DNA of 64,000 bases from Mycobacterium rhizamassiliense (GTDB lineage: Bacteria; Actinomycetota; Actinomycetes; Mycobacteriales; Mycobacteriaceae): NCBI RefSeq assembly GCF_900157375.1, contig NZ_LT721901.1, positions 4,483,685-4,547,684 on the forward strand. The letters run 5' to 3'. A program made the translations under genes and the position numbers. The notes beneath the pieces were generated by a model. It made no database searches and had not been told where the DNA came from. It saw only the letters and a program-made list of their open reading frames with translations. Positions 1 through 7,769 of the stretch are shown piece after piece. Within the stretch, counting starts at the first letter, position 1. The number at the start of each line of letters is the position of its first letter.

Positions 1-24
1 TGTCCATCCTGTTTACGCAGGTAA

Positions 25-42
25 CGCGGGTCACGACCCGCG
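25..42. promoter_or_regulatory. GC-rich palindrome at the left edge
   Basis: CGCGGGTC and GACCCGCG are perfect inverted arms of 8 nt separated by only 2 nt. The loop is too short for a stable terminator hairpin, so a protein-binding site is as likely. No gene can be assigned to bases 1-109; a gene to the left may be controlled from here. Confidence 0.3.
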
Positions 43-84
43 CCAACGAGCGCGAAGAGAGTTGCCAGAACAAAAATAGCTTAA

Positions 85-101
85 TGTCTGGACGTCAGAC
101 A
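85..101. promoter_or_regulatory. Inverted repeat TGTCTG-N5-CAGACA, possible TetR operator
   Basis: Perfect 6-nt arms with a 5-nt centre lie just beyond the stop of the TetR gene at 110-730. The left half (TAATGTCTG) recurs directly at 111-119, inside the end of that gene. Spacing and symmetry suit a TetR-type operator for a gene lying left of the window. This is inference; no binding data. Confidence 0.35.
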
Positions 102-109
102 AAGTGAGA

Positions 110-730
110 CTAATGTCTGATCTGTGGTACCAGGGCCCGGACCAGGAACTGCTCGACGAATTCGCGTTTGTCGGCCGCGGGGCGATGCCGCCACGACGGC
201 GCCAGCAGGAACAGCGTCGTCGTGCTCAGCCACTGGACGATGGAGCGCGGATCGAGGTCGGCGTACAGCGAGCCGGCCTTCTGCCAGCGCTGCAGCAATG
301 GACCGTAATGGCGCAGCTGCACCTCGATCAGCGGTTCCGAACCGACCTGCAGGGCTGTGGGCACCGCGGTGCTCTCGGTGGAGAACATCGCCTCGTTCAG
401 CGGATTGCCCGCCACCGATTCCACTCGCTCCAACACCATCTGGGGCAGCGAACGGACGGGATCGTCCGGGTGGGGCAGCGAGCGGACCACGGCGCCGAGC
501 GCAGCGTCGACGCGGGCCAGCACCAACCCCAGCAGCACCTCGTCGCGGTTGGGGAAGTAGCGATACACAGTTGAGCGGGACACGCCCGCCTCGTCGGCCA
601 CTTCGGCCATCCGGATCTGGGCGTTTCCGCGCCGCACGATGCAGCGGCCGGCGGCAGCCAGCAGACGCTTGCGCGCCTCGTCGTCATCGAGGATCGCGCG
701 ATCGTCACCCCACCACCGGTTCGGCTCCAT
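110..730 (-). CDS. TetR/AcrR family transcriptional regulator
   Basis: A 206-residue one-component repressor of normal TetR length. The N-terminal helix-turn-helix lies at about residues 38-62, with the typical run AGVSRSTVYRYFPNRDEVL in which the recognition helix ends in YRYF. The C-terminal part is the variable ligand-binding and dimerisation domain, and its ligand cannot be read from sequence. ATG start at 730. It is divergent from the DUF7065-like gene at 866, and a perfect inverted repeat at 804-819 sits in the shared intergenic region, so autoregulation and control of the 866 operon are plausible. Family assignment is secure; the regulon is inference. Confidence 0.9.
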   Translation of the reverse strand: MEPNRWWGDDRAILDDDEARKRLLAAAGRCIVRRGNAQIRMAEVADEAGVSRSTVYRYFPNRDEVLLGLVLARVDAALGAVVRSLPHPDDPVRSLPQMVLERVESVAGNPLNEAMFSTESTAVPTALQVGSEPLIEVQLRHYGPLLQRWQKAGSLYADLDPRSIVQWLSTTTLFLLAPSWRHRPAADKREFVEQFLVRALVPQIRH

Positions 731-803
731 GCAGCGATATTAGGGGATGTGTTGCGCCCTTGGGTATCTGATGGACGAGGTTGGGCAGAAATTATCGCTA
801 GCG

Positions 804-819
804 TCAGCGTGATCGCTGA
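804..819. promoter_or_regulatory. Inverted repeat TCAGCG-TGAT-CGCTGA between divergent genes
   Basis: Perfect 6-nt arms with a 4-nt centre lie in the 135-bp gap between the divergent TetR gene and the gene at 866, about 47 nt before the latter's ATG. This is the natural position for an operator of the TetR protein. Inference from symmetry and place only. Confidence 0.4.
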
Positions 820-865
820 AAGCGTTATCTGACAATGGATTTCGCCATCCGGCAGAAAGGCATTC

Positions 866-1996
866 ATGGTCTACAGCGCCGCCGATGAGTCGTTCACCCA
901 CCAGCTGCCGACAACTTTCGACCAGGTCCACGAGCCCGACCCCACCTGGTCGGACCGTTGCTACTTCTTCGCCGCGTCCCCGGACGGCACGTTGCTGTTG
1001 GCGAGCGGTTACGGCAACAACCCCAATACCGGCACCGGATTGGGGTACGTCAAGGTCACCCTCGCCGACGGGCGGCACTGGGATCTGCTGGCCGGCCGCC
1101 CAATCGGCGGTACCGGGCGGGACGATTTGAGCGCCGGGCCCATGCGGTGGACGTGCGTCGAGCCGTTGAAGAAGTGGCGTCTCGACGTGGAGCCCAACGA
1201 TTCCGGCATTGCCTGGGAGCTGTACTACGAGCCGACGGCGCCGATGTGGGAACTGCTGCCCATGAAGGTTCGTGACGACGACGGCCGGGTGCTGGCCGAC
1301 ATGTACCACATGAAAGAGCCCGGGCGGTGGACCGGTTGGGTGCAGATCGACGGTGAGCGGATCAGTGTCGACGGCTTCCACGGCGGCCGCGACCGCACCT
1401 TCGGGGTGCGGGTATCGGACAAGATCGACTTCTGGCTGTGGCTGGACGCCGGCTTCGAGGACCACGCCATCGAGGCGTGGATCATCGAATCATCTGATGG
1501 GACGGTTCGTTACGTCGACGGTGGCATCACCCACGCCGACGGCACGTTGTCCAAGCGGTTCGTCAGGATCGAGCACGACGTCGAATTCGACGGTGAGAAC
1601 AAGCGGCCCGCCCGCGCGGTGCTCGTTTTCACCGACGAGGACGGCAAGAGCTACCGCGTCACCGCCGACACCCCCGAACAACACGTCAACGCCTACTACG
1701 GGCTGCCGATGGCGCACTGCCAGTACAACGACCTGGGCGCCGGTGGTTACTTCATCCACTTCCAGTGGGACAGCAACGATTCCGCACAACTCGCCGAGAC
1801 CGAGGGAAACTCGATGGCGCTCGACCAGCTGATGCGCTTCGAGCTGGACGGCAACAGCGGGTGGGGCATCTTCGAACTGCTGATGGGCGGCCAGGGTTAC
1901 CGCCGCTACCCGAACTGGACGGCGATGGACATGTCCGCTTTCACCCAGGACAAAACGCCGGTCGAACGGCTGCCGGACGAAGGGGTTCGTCAATGA
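866..1996 (+). CDS. DUF7065-like (AttH/CrtC-type beta-barrel) protein, function unknown
   Basis: A 376-residue soluble protein without signal peptide or membrane segment. It is rich in W, Y, G and D with many short strand-like stretches, recalling the two-lobed lipocalin-like AttH/CrtC superfamily and the DUF7064/DUF7065 proteins that accompany aminoglycoside-phosphotransferase-like proteins in mycobacteria. ATG at 866 follows AGAAAGG. The stop overlaps the next start (ATGA at 1993-1996), so the pair is translationally coupled and probably acts on one hydrophobic substrate. I recognise no catalytic motif and offer no reaction. The family call rests on overall look and the neighbour, so it is moderate. 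Confidence 0.7.
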   Translation: MVYSAADESFTHQLPTTFDQVHEPDPTWSDRCYFFAASPDGTLLLASGYGNNPNTGTGLGYVKVTLADGRHWDLLAGRPIGGTGRDDLSAGPMRWTCVEPLKKWRLDVEPNDSGIAWELYYEPTAPMWELLPMKVRDDDGRVLADMYHMKEPGRWTGWVQIDGERISVDGFHGGRDRTFGVRVSDKIDFWLWLDAGFEDHAIEAWIIESSDGTVRYVDGGITHADGTLSKRFVRIEHDVEFDGENKRPARAVLVFTDEDGKSYRVTADTPEQHVNAYYGLPMAHCQYNDLGAGGYFIHFQWDSNDSAQLAETEGNSMALDQLMRFELDGNSGWGIFELLMGGQGYRRYPNWTAMDMSAFTQDKTPVERLPDEGVRQ

Positions 1997-3063
1997 CCCA
2001 GGACACCAACCTCGCTCAGCGCCTGACCGCCTGGCTGCGCGCGCAGCTGCCCGACGCCGACGCCGTCCGTGTCGAGGGCCTCGACTGGGTGAACTTCGGG
2101 CACTCCGCGGAGATGATGGTGTTGACCGTCGTGGCTGGCGACACCCGCCGGGACATGGTGCTGCGGCTGCGCCCCAAACCGCCTGCGCTGCTTGAGCCCT
2201 ACGACCTGACGCGACAATTCACCATCCTGCGCGCGTTGCAGGACAGCGCAGTTCGTGTCCCGCCCGCGCTGTGGCTCGAGGGCACCGGTGACGTTCTCGG
2301 CCGGCCGTTCCTAGTGATGGAGCGAGTTGGCGGCGACGTTTACGAGATGCAAGCACCGGAGGTGGCCGGCGAGACCGTGGCCCAGATGTGCCGGAGCCTG
2401 GCCGAACAGCTCGCGGCGATTCACTCCGTCGATCTCACCCAGACCGGACTGGCCGCACTCGATGACGGCAGCAATCACCTGGAACGCGAACTCGACCACT
2501 GGGCAGCCGAAATGGACCGCGTCAAGCGGGACTCGCTGCCCGCGCTGGAGCGACTCCTGGCGGCATTGCGCGAGAGCGCGCCCAGCGCCTGCCCGAAGGT
2601 CACCCTGGTCCACGGGGACGCGAAACCGGGCAACTTCGCCTTCACCGACGGCGAGGTCAGTGCCGTCTTCGACTGGGAGATGACGACCGTCGGCGACCCG
2701 CTCACCGACATCGGATGGCTGGAATTGCTGTGGATGCAGCCGGTCGGCATCACCAGCCACCCGGATGCGCTCGACATCGAGGCACTGCTGGAGCACTACC
2801 AGAGGGCCAGTGGGATCACGTTGCAGAACCGGTCGTGGTACCGGGCGTTCAACGCCTACAAGATGGCGGTCATCTGCCTGATCGGCGCGATGCTCGTCGA
2901 TGGCGGTCACAGCGACGATCAGAAGCTGATGCTCGCCGCGTACGGTACCTCGATGCTGACCCAGGTCGGCCTGTCCGAGCTGGGCATCGACGAAGCCCTC
3001 GACGACGGTCCCGTGCTGCCCCGCGAGGAACGCATTCAGCAGCTGCAGGCAAACGCCCACTAG
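1993..3063 (+). CDS. APH-type phosphotransferase family protein (ACAD10/11-like kinase fold)
   Basis: A 356-residue member of the aminoglycoside phosphotransferase/choline kinase fold. The catalytic loop is seen as LVHGDAKPGNF (His207-Gly-Asp209, Asn214), followed by the metal-binding FDWEM with Asp227 and the VGDPLTD stretch. Mycobacterial proteins of this type resemble the kinase domain of ACAD10/ACAD11, which phosphorylates 4-hydroxyacyl-CoA, and often sit in lipid-catabolism loci; antibiotic resistance is not implied. The ATG at 1993 overlaps the upstream stop and the product begins MTQDTNLAQ. A hairpin follows the stop at 3065-3088. The actual substrate is unknown. Confidence 0.88.
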   Translation: MTQDTNLAQRLTAWLRAQLPDADAVRVEGLDWVNFGHSAEMMVLTVVAGDTRRDMVLRLRPKPPALLEPYDLTRQFTILRALQDSAVRVPPALWLEGTGDVLGRPFLVMERVGGDVYEMQAPEVAGETVAQMCRSLAEQLAAIHSVDLTQTGLAALDDGSNHLERELDHWAAEMDRVKRDSLPALERLLAALRESAPSACPKVTLVHGDAKPGNFAFTDGEVSAVFDWEMTTVGDPLTDIGWLELLWMQPVGITSHPDALDIEALLEHYQRASGITLQNRSWYRAFNAYKMAVICLIGAMLVDGGHSDDQKLMLAAYGTSMLTQVGLSELGIDEALDDGPVLPREERIQQLQANAH

Positions 3064-3064
3064 C

Positions 3065-3088
3065 GCCCCGCTATTGTCCAAGCGGGGC
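3065..3088 (+). terminator. Stem-loop after the phosphotransferase gene
   Basis: GCCCCGCT and AGCGGGGC form a perfect 8-bp stem with an 8-nt loop, beginning 2 nt after the stop at 3063. There is no U-tract, as is common for mycobacterial terminators. It also ends only a few bases before the ribosome-binding region of the next gene, so it could instead modulate that gene's expression. Confidence 0.5.
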
Positions 3089-3123
3089 AACGACGGGAGA
3101 GTGTCATCAGCCGCGCGAAGAAG

Positions 3124-4089
3124 TTGGTGATCGGCGCCAGCGGTTTCCTGGGGTCGCATGTGACGCGGCAGCTTGCCGCCTCCGGCGCCGACGTACGAGT
3201 CATGTTGCGCCGCACCAGTTCCACCCAGGGCATTGACGATCTCGACGTCGAGCGCTGCTACGGCGACGTCTTCGACGACGCTGCCCTCCGATCGGCGATG
3301 GCCGGCTGCGACGTCGTCTACTACTGCGTTGTCGATGCCCGGATGTGGCTGCGCGACCCGGCGCCGCTGTTCCGGACGAACGTCGACGGCCTGCGCCACG
3401 TGCTGGACGCGGCCGTGGCCGCCGATCTCGACAAGTTCGTGTTCACCAGCACCGCCGGCGCGTTGGCGATCAGTGACAGCCGGGTGGTCACCGAAGACGA
3501 TCCGCACAACTGGGATCAGGGCGGCGCATACATCGAAGCGCGCGTTGCGGCCGAAAACCTGGTGCTGTCGTACGCGCGCGACAAGGGCCTGCCCGCCGTC
3601 GCGATGTGCGTCTCCACCACGTATGGCCCCCGCGATTGGGCGCCCACCCCGCACGGCTCGATGCTTTCCCTGGTCGCCAACGGGAAGTTTCCCTTCTACT
3701 TCGGTTACTCGTCGGAGGTGGTCGGTATCGAAGACGCCGCCAGGGCAATGCTTCTGGCCGCCGAACACGGGCGCCGCGGCGAGCGTTACATCGTCTCCGA
3801 CAGGTACATGAGCGTCCGCGAGTTGCACGAGATCGCCGCGACGGCGGTGGGCAGAAAGCCTCCGCGGATCGGCATCCCGATGGCTGCGCTGCGTGCCGGG
3901 GCCCGCGCCAACGACGTCATGGCGCGACTGCTACGCCGGGATTTGCTGTTCGCCTACGCCGGAATACGGATGGCCGAACTGATGTCGCCGCTCGACCATG
4001 GCAAGGCCGAACGCGAATTGGGTTGGCGGCCCGAGCCGGTCGAGGATTCGATCCGCAAGGCCGCGCTCTGGTTCGCCTGCCGAGGCTAG
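3124..4089 (+). CDS. NAD-dependent epimerase/dehydratase family protein
   Basis: An atypical (extended) SDR of about 321 residues. The N-terminal Rossmann motif reads VIGASGFLGSHV. The usual YxxxK is seen as YIEAR, so the catalytic Lys position holds Arg, and the Ser/Thr region is FTSTAGALA. Start choice is unusual. The first canonical codon in frame is TTG at 3124 (GTG at 3127), which begins directly at the nucleotide-binding strand. The six upstream codons read ISRAKK, as if an original ATG at 3106 had become ATC, with GGGAGAG at 3095-3101 correctly spaced for that position. It converges on the next gene with a 5-bp gap. The substrate is unknown; a 3-beta-HSD-like or dihydroflavonol-reductase-like role is possible. 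Confidence 0.82.
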   Translation: MVIGASGFLGSHVTRQLAASGADVRVMLRRTSSTQGIDDLDVERCYGDVFDDAALRSAMAGCDVVYYCVVDARMWLRDPAPLFRTNVDGLRHVLDAAVAADLDKFVFTSTAGALAISDSRVVTEDDPHNWDQGGAYIEARVAAENLVLSYARDKGLPAVAMCVSTTYGPRDWAPTPHGSMLSLVANGKFPFYFGYSSEVVGIEDAARAMLLAAEHGRRGERYIVSDRYMSVRELHEIAATAVGRKPPRIGIPMAALRAGARANDVMARLLRRDLLFAYAGIRMAELMSPLDHGKAERELGWRPEPVEDSIRKAALWFACRG

Positions 4090-4094
4090 GCCGT

Positions 4095-5201
4095 CTACTG
4101 GTCGGCGTGCGCCAATGCCCCCGGGCCGTATTTGTTTTCGATCATTGTCCACGGCTCGGCGTAGGGGCCGCGTCCCTCGGAGCGGTTCTGTAGCCTGATC
4201 ACGACGCGCAGCACCGGCCGCAGGATCGGGCCGAGCAGGCGCAGCACATGGCGGGTAATGCCCGCGGATTCCGCGACCCAGTCCATGGTCTGCTGCCAGT
4301 CGTGTTCCTGAAAGTCCAGCAGCGCTTGGGCTTCGGTGGTGTCGTACCAGCCGGTGAAGCTCCAGCCGCGGTCGTCGTCAGGGTCACCCGGCAAGCCCAC
4401 CGACGGACCGAGGCGCCCCAGGCCGAGGGCGGTCATCAGGGAGCCTTCGAGTTCGTGTTCCAGCATGACGCACGTTTCGCTTCCGCCGATCAGCAGCGCC
4501 TTGCCGGAAACAGTGGCCTCGCGATCGACGCCGTTGGCGAATGCCAGCGCCGCATCTCGCGCGTCCACGGTGTGTAGCCGATTGTCGACCGGTATGGATC
4601 GCATGATCACCAGGTTGTCGCCGTCGACCCCGCCCGATTGGGTGTCCGGCGAGATGACGCCGGCCAGTCGGTACATCGCGTGGGGGAGACCACTGGCCCG
4701 GATCGCCGCCTCGGCCAGCACCTTGTCCTGTCCGTACTGGTCGATCGGGTTCACCGGGGTCTCGGGGGTGATCAGCTCGGGATGCCGGTGCGGGTTGCGC
4801 GAGCCGTAGACCGCGGCGCTGGAGGCAAACAGGAACAACGGTGGGCGTGGCAGCGTTTTGGCTGCGGCCAAAAGGTTTTCGGTGCCGCCGACATTGACGC
4901 GTCTGGCCAACTTGGGATTCCGGTACGACACCGGGGAGACCACCGCCGCAAGATGGACGATCGCCCCTGGCTGATGCGTCGCGATCAGCTCACGCACCGC
5001 CTCGGCGTCCGTCAAGTCCACGTACGCGGGGATCAGCGCGTCTGGCGGTGCGCCGGCGGCCAATTCTTCTTGCACCGCAACGGTTTTGTCGTTGCGCAGA
5101 TCGGTGGCGATGACGGTTCGGCCACGATCGAGCAGGATCTGCGCGCATCGCTTGCCGACCTGTCCGAACGCGCCGGTGACCAGGATGGTGTCGACAGTCA
5201 T
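4095..5201 (-). CDS. NAD-dependent epimerase/dehydratase, extended SDR
   Basis: A 368-residue extended SDR with N-terminal VTGAFGQVGK (GxxGxxG), the FASSAAVYG Ser region and the catalytic YGQDK (YxxxK), so unlike its convergent neighbour it keeps the full catalytic set. The C-terminal third is probably the substrate-binding domain. ATG at 5201 (product begins MTVDTILV) is preceded by AAGGAAT, and the frame continues upstream without a good start. It lies 8 nt after the SnoaL-like gene at 5210-5740, so these form a leftward operon with the thioesterase-like gene at 5779. The substrate is not readable; context suggests lipid or steroid side-chain metabolism. Confidence 0.87.
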   Translation of the reverse strand: MTVDTILVTGAFGQVGKRCAQILLDRGRTVIATDLRNDKTVAVQEELAAGAPPDALIPAYVDLTDAEAVRELIATHQPGAIVHLAAVVSPVSYRNPKLARRVNVGGTENLLAAAKTLPRPPLFLFASSAAVYGSRNPHRHPELITPETPVNPIDQYGQDKVLAEAAIRASGLPHAMYRLAGVISPDTQSGGVDGDNLVIMRSIPVDNRLHTVDARDAALAFANGVDREATVSGKALLIGGSETCVMLEHELEGSLMTALGLGRLGPSVGLPGDPDDDRGWSFTGWYDTTEAQALLDFQEHDWQQTMDWVAESAGITRHVLRLLGPILRPVLRVVIRLQNRSEGRGPYAEPWTMIENKYGPGALAHADQ

Positions 5202-5209
5202 GGGATTCC

Positions 5210-5740
5210 TTACTGGCCCATCAGCCGGTTGGCGAGTTTCGCCCCGGCGTTGCGGATCCGGTGGGAGATGAACAGTGAGAAGAACGGCGTGACGATGTCC
5301 TCGCGCAGCCGAGTGAGCTCGGAACTCTTGATAAGCCATTGCCCGGCGACGTTTTCGTAGGTCTCGTGGTAGTGGCCGTAGCCAACCAGGGACAGCCCGG
5401 GCCCGAACCGCACCACATCCTGCAGGGCCCACACGCCGCGCGCCGTCGACGCGGAGGTGAGTTCGATCTCGGGCGCATGCACCTGATGCGCGGTGGACTG
5501 TGCCGGCCGTCCGATGCTCTTACGGGTGAACGCCACGAAGTCGTCGGCGCCGACGATCAACCTGCCGCCGGCTCCCGAGGTGTCGCTGACGAAATCGTCG
5601 GTGAAGATCGCCCGCCACGCGGCCCAGTCCTTGGTGTCCAGGTACCGGCAGTAGCGGGCTTTGAGCTGCTTGATGGCCTCGATCGCCAGCAGCGTGGCGG
5701 CGGCGTCGTCAGCGATCACTTCGTCCGCGCGATCGGTCAT
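5210..5740 (-). CDS. SnoaL-like/NTF2-fold protein
   Basis: A 176-residue protein with the NTF2-like cone fold of the SnoaL_4 type. The start ATLLAIEAIKQLKARYCRYLD followed by DWAAWRAIFTDDF is the classic opening helix pair of this family. The pocket-lining stretch HQVHAPEIEL and the strand pair GYGHYHETYENV ending WLIKSSEL complete the pattern. Members include dehydratases, isomerases and ring hydroxylases, and many have unknown substrates. It lies between a short-chain dehydrogenase and a thioesterase-like gene in one leftward operon, consistent with a hydratase or isomerase step in catabolism. ATG at 5740. Confidence 0.8.
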   Translation of the reverse strand: MTDRADEVIADDAAATLLAIEAIKQLKARYCRYLDTKDWAAWRAIFTDDFVSDTSGAGGRLIVGADDFVAFTRKSIGRPAQSTAHQVHAPEIELTSASTARGVWALQDVVRFGPGLSLVGYGHYHETYENVAGQWLIKSSELTRLREDIVTPFFSLFISHRIRNAGAKLANRLMGQ

Positions 5741-5778
5741 GGCAGCTCGATTCTGGTCTGGGGGACACCCCAGCGTAG

Positions 5779-6588
5779 TCAGCCCTTGAAGTACACGATC
5801 TGATGCGTGGTGGCCAGCAGCGCCCCGCCGCGGCTCCAGACTTGCGCGCTCTGGTCGAAGTAGCCGTTCGAGAAGCGGTTGGCGTGCGCGGTGGCCAAGA
5901 CGTAGTCGCCGCCGAGCGCGTCAAGCTGCGGCTGATCGGCGTGGAAATACGTCGTCATCGAGATGGTCCCCGCGGCCAGGACTGCGCCGCGGCGCAGGAA
6001 CGCGCGCGGGAAGAAGACGTCGCACAACGCGGCGAGCGCCGGATAGTCGACACGGCGTTGAGCGCGATCGCGCACCCAGAGCGTGCTCGTCGACGACGGG
6101 CTGGGCTGCGCGTCCTCGCCGGGTATGGCTCCTTCCGCGAAACGCATGTCATAGAGGCGCGCCCACACGACGACGGCCTCTGGACCGCCCATGGTGAGCT
6201 GCTCCGGTTGCGGCACGCTGGGCGGCTGCGCCTCGGTGTCCCCCCAGGTGTCGCGGCGAACCCCGAAGAGTGCGGTCGCCGTCGTCTTGACGTCTCCGTC
6301 CTGACTGAGTTCGGCCACCCAGTGCTGATTGGTCCGGTTGGTGCGGGCGGCCCGAAGCGAGATGTCGTAGTCACCGTCGGCAATGGGGGCGGCGAAGTTG
6401 ATCGTCAACGCCAGCGGCTCACCGAGGCACTCAGGGTGGGTTTCGATGGCGTGGATCAGGGCAGCCGACGTGATTCCGCCGAACGGGCCAACCATGTTGG
6501 CCCACTCGGGGTGGGTCTTGCCACGCCTGGTGTTGCCGTCGATGGTGTCGAGTTGAATCGCGCCATCGAACGGGTGTGTTTCGGTCAT
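5779..6588 (-). CDS. Acyl-CoA thioesterase-like protein (double hotdog)
   Basis: A 269-residue protein of the TesB-like/4HBT_3 double-hotdog type. The N-terminal half holds NMVGPFGGITSAALIHAI, the family's core helix, and the second half ends in HANRFSNGYFDQSAQVW before a final ALLATTHQIVYFKG strand. Such enzymes hydrolyse acyl-CoA thioesters. Start ATG at 6588 is preceded by AAAGGATCC; longer forms upstream lack family similarity. It is divergent from the oxidoreductase at 6666 and heads a leftward operon with the SnoaL-like and epimerase genes. Chain-length preference cannot be inferred. Confidence 0.82.
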   Translation of the reverse strand: MTETHPFDGAIQLDTIDGNTRRGKTHPEWANMVGPFGGITSAALIHAIETHPECLGEPLALTINFAAPIADGDYDISLRAARTNRTNQHWVAELSQDGDVKTTATALFGVRRDTWGDTEAQPPSVPQPEQLTMGGPEAVVVWARLYDMRFAEGAIPGEDAQPSPSSTSTLWVRDRAQRRVDYPALAALCDVFFPRAFLRRGAVLAAGTISMTTYFHADQPQLDALGGDYVLATAHANRFSNGYFDQSAQVWSRGGALLATTHQIVYFKG

Positions 6589-6665
6589 CGGATCCTTTAT
6601 CGCTTTCAGGTGGGTGCGCGGGACATTCGTTCTGGGTGCGACCCCCGTGCGGCAGACTGTTGCAC

Positions 6666-7685
6666 GTGAGTATTCCGGACCGTCAGCAAGCCATCGTGAT
6701 GAGCGGCCCGGGCGCACCCCTGGAAATGCTGGACAGGTCCGTCGACCCACCCGGTGCCGGGCAGGTACTGGTCAAGGTCAACGCGTCCAGTCTCAACTTT
6801 CACGACAACGTCAACCTGATGGGTCTGCTTCCCGGGCCCTGGCCGCGGGTGCCGATGAGCGACGGCGCCGGCGAGGTGGTGGCGATCGGTCCGGATGTGG
6901 ATGCGCTGCGCGTCGGTCAGCGCGTGATGGGCGCGTTTCATCCCGGCTGGCTCGACGGCCCGCCGACCCCCGAAGCCAAGCGCGAGTTGCCGGGTGACAG
7001 TGAGGACGGCTGGCTGCAGCAGTACCGCGTCGCGGACGCGGCCGGCCTGGTGCCGACCCCCGACCACCTCAGCGACATCGAGGCCGCAACGCTGCCCTGC
7101 GCGGCCGTGACGGCATGGAGTGCGTTGCAGGAGGCCAACATCGGCGAAGGCGATGTCGTCGTCAGCCAGGGGACCGGCGGCGTGTCCCTGTTCACTGTGC
7201 AGCTGGCGCGGGCGCTGGGCGCCACGGTGATCCTCACGTCATCATCCGACGACAAGCTGAAAATCGGTTCCGGGCTGGGCGCAACGCATCTCATCAACTA
7301 CCGGACCACTCCGCAGTGGGAGGCCGAGGTGAAGCGCCTCACCGAAGGCCGCGGCGCCGACCTTATCGTCGAGCTCGGCGGGCCCGCCACGCTGGCGCAA
7401 TCGGTTCAGTCCGTACGGGCGGGCGGCACCATCGCGGTGATCGGCGTGCTCAGCGGATTCGACCCGGCGCCCCTGTCGATCGCCGAGGTGATGCTCAACA
7501 ATCTGCGGATCATCGGGATCACCGTCGGCAGCGTGCGCGCCCACCGCGACATGTGCGCGTTGATATCGCAGGCGAACATCAAGCCGCACATCAGCCACGT
7601 CTTCGGTTGGGACAAGGTCGACGAGGCAGTGGAGGTCATGCGGGCCAACGAACACGTCGGCAAGATCGCCCTGACCATCGGCTGA
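6666..7685 (+). CDS. Zinc-free MDR oxidoreductase (quinone reductase/alcohol dehydrogenase family)
   Basis: A 339-residue medium-chain dehydrogenase/reductase. The N-terminal GroES-like domain contains SSLNFHDNVNLMG and SDGAGEVVAIG, and the Rossmann domain has VVVSQGTGGVSLFTVQLARALGA with the cofactor-binding glycines. The structural-zinc cysteines are absent, which places it with the NAD(P)-dependent quinone oxidoreductase-like enzymes. I chose GTG at 6666 (VSIPDRQQAIV), which matches the usual family N-terminus; upstream codons are not conserved-looking. It is followed by an acyl-CoA dehydrogenase at 7770 with twin CTGTACAG sites between, so it may be the first gene of a rightward catabolic run. 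Confidence 0.87.
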   Translation: MSIPDRQQAIVMSGPGAPLEMLDRSVDPPGAGQVLVKVNASSLNFHDNVNLMGLLPGPWPRVPMSDGAGEVVAIGPDVDALRVGQRVMGAFHPGWLDGPPTPEAKRELPGDSEDGWLQQYRVADAAGLVPTPDHLSDIEAATLPCAAVTAWSALQEANIGEGDVVVSQGTGGVSLFTVQLARALGATVILTSSSDDKLKIGSGLGATHLINYRTTPQWEAEVKRLTEGRGADLIVELGGPATLAQSVQSVRAGGTIAVIGVLSGFDPAPLSIAEVMLNNLRIIGITVGSVRAHRDMCALISQANIKPHISHVFGWDKVDEAVEVMRANEHVGKIALTIG

Positions 7686-7703
7686 CCAGCCAATGGCGCT
7701 GGT

Positions 7704-7732
7704 CTGTACAGTGATTTGGCGGTGCTGTACAG
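7704..7732. promoter_or_regulatory. Twin CTGTACAG palindromes 21 bp apart upstream of the acyl-CoA dehydrogenase gene
   Basis: CTGTACAG occurs at 7704-7711 and again at 7725-7732. Each is self-complementary, and the centre-to-centre distance of 21 bp is two helical turns, so two dimers could bind on one face. The pair ends 37 nt before the ATG at 7770, a position that would block a promoter. The cognate regulator is unknown; the TetR at 110-730 is one candidate. Confidence 0.45.
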
Positions 7733-7769
7733 TCGCCCAGCACAACCTCAATGCAGGAGGCCCGCGGCG

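Noticed and set aside
2311..3828. Long open frame on the minus strand (about 505 codons)
   Set aside because: It lies opposite two well-supported genes (phosphotransferase and epimerase) and has the low-complexity composition usual for antisense frames in high-GC DNA.
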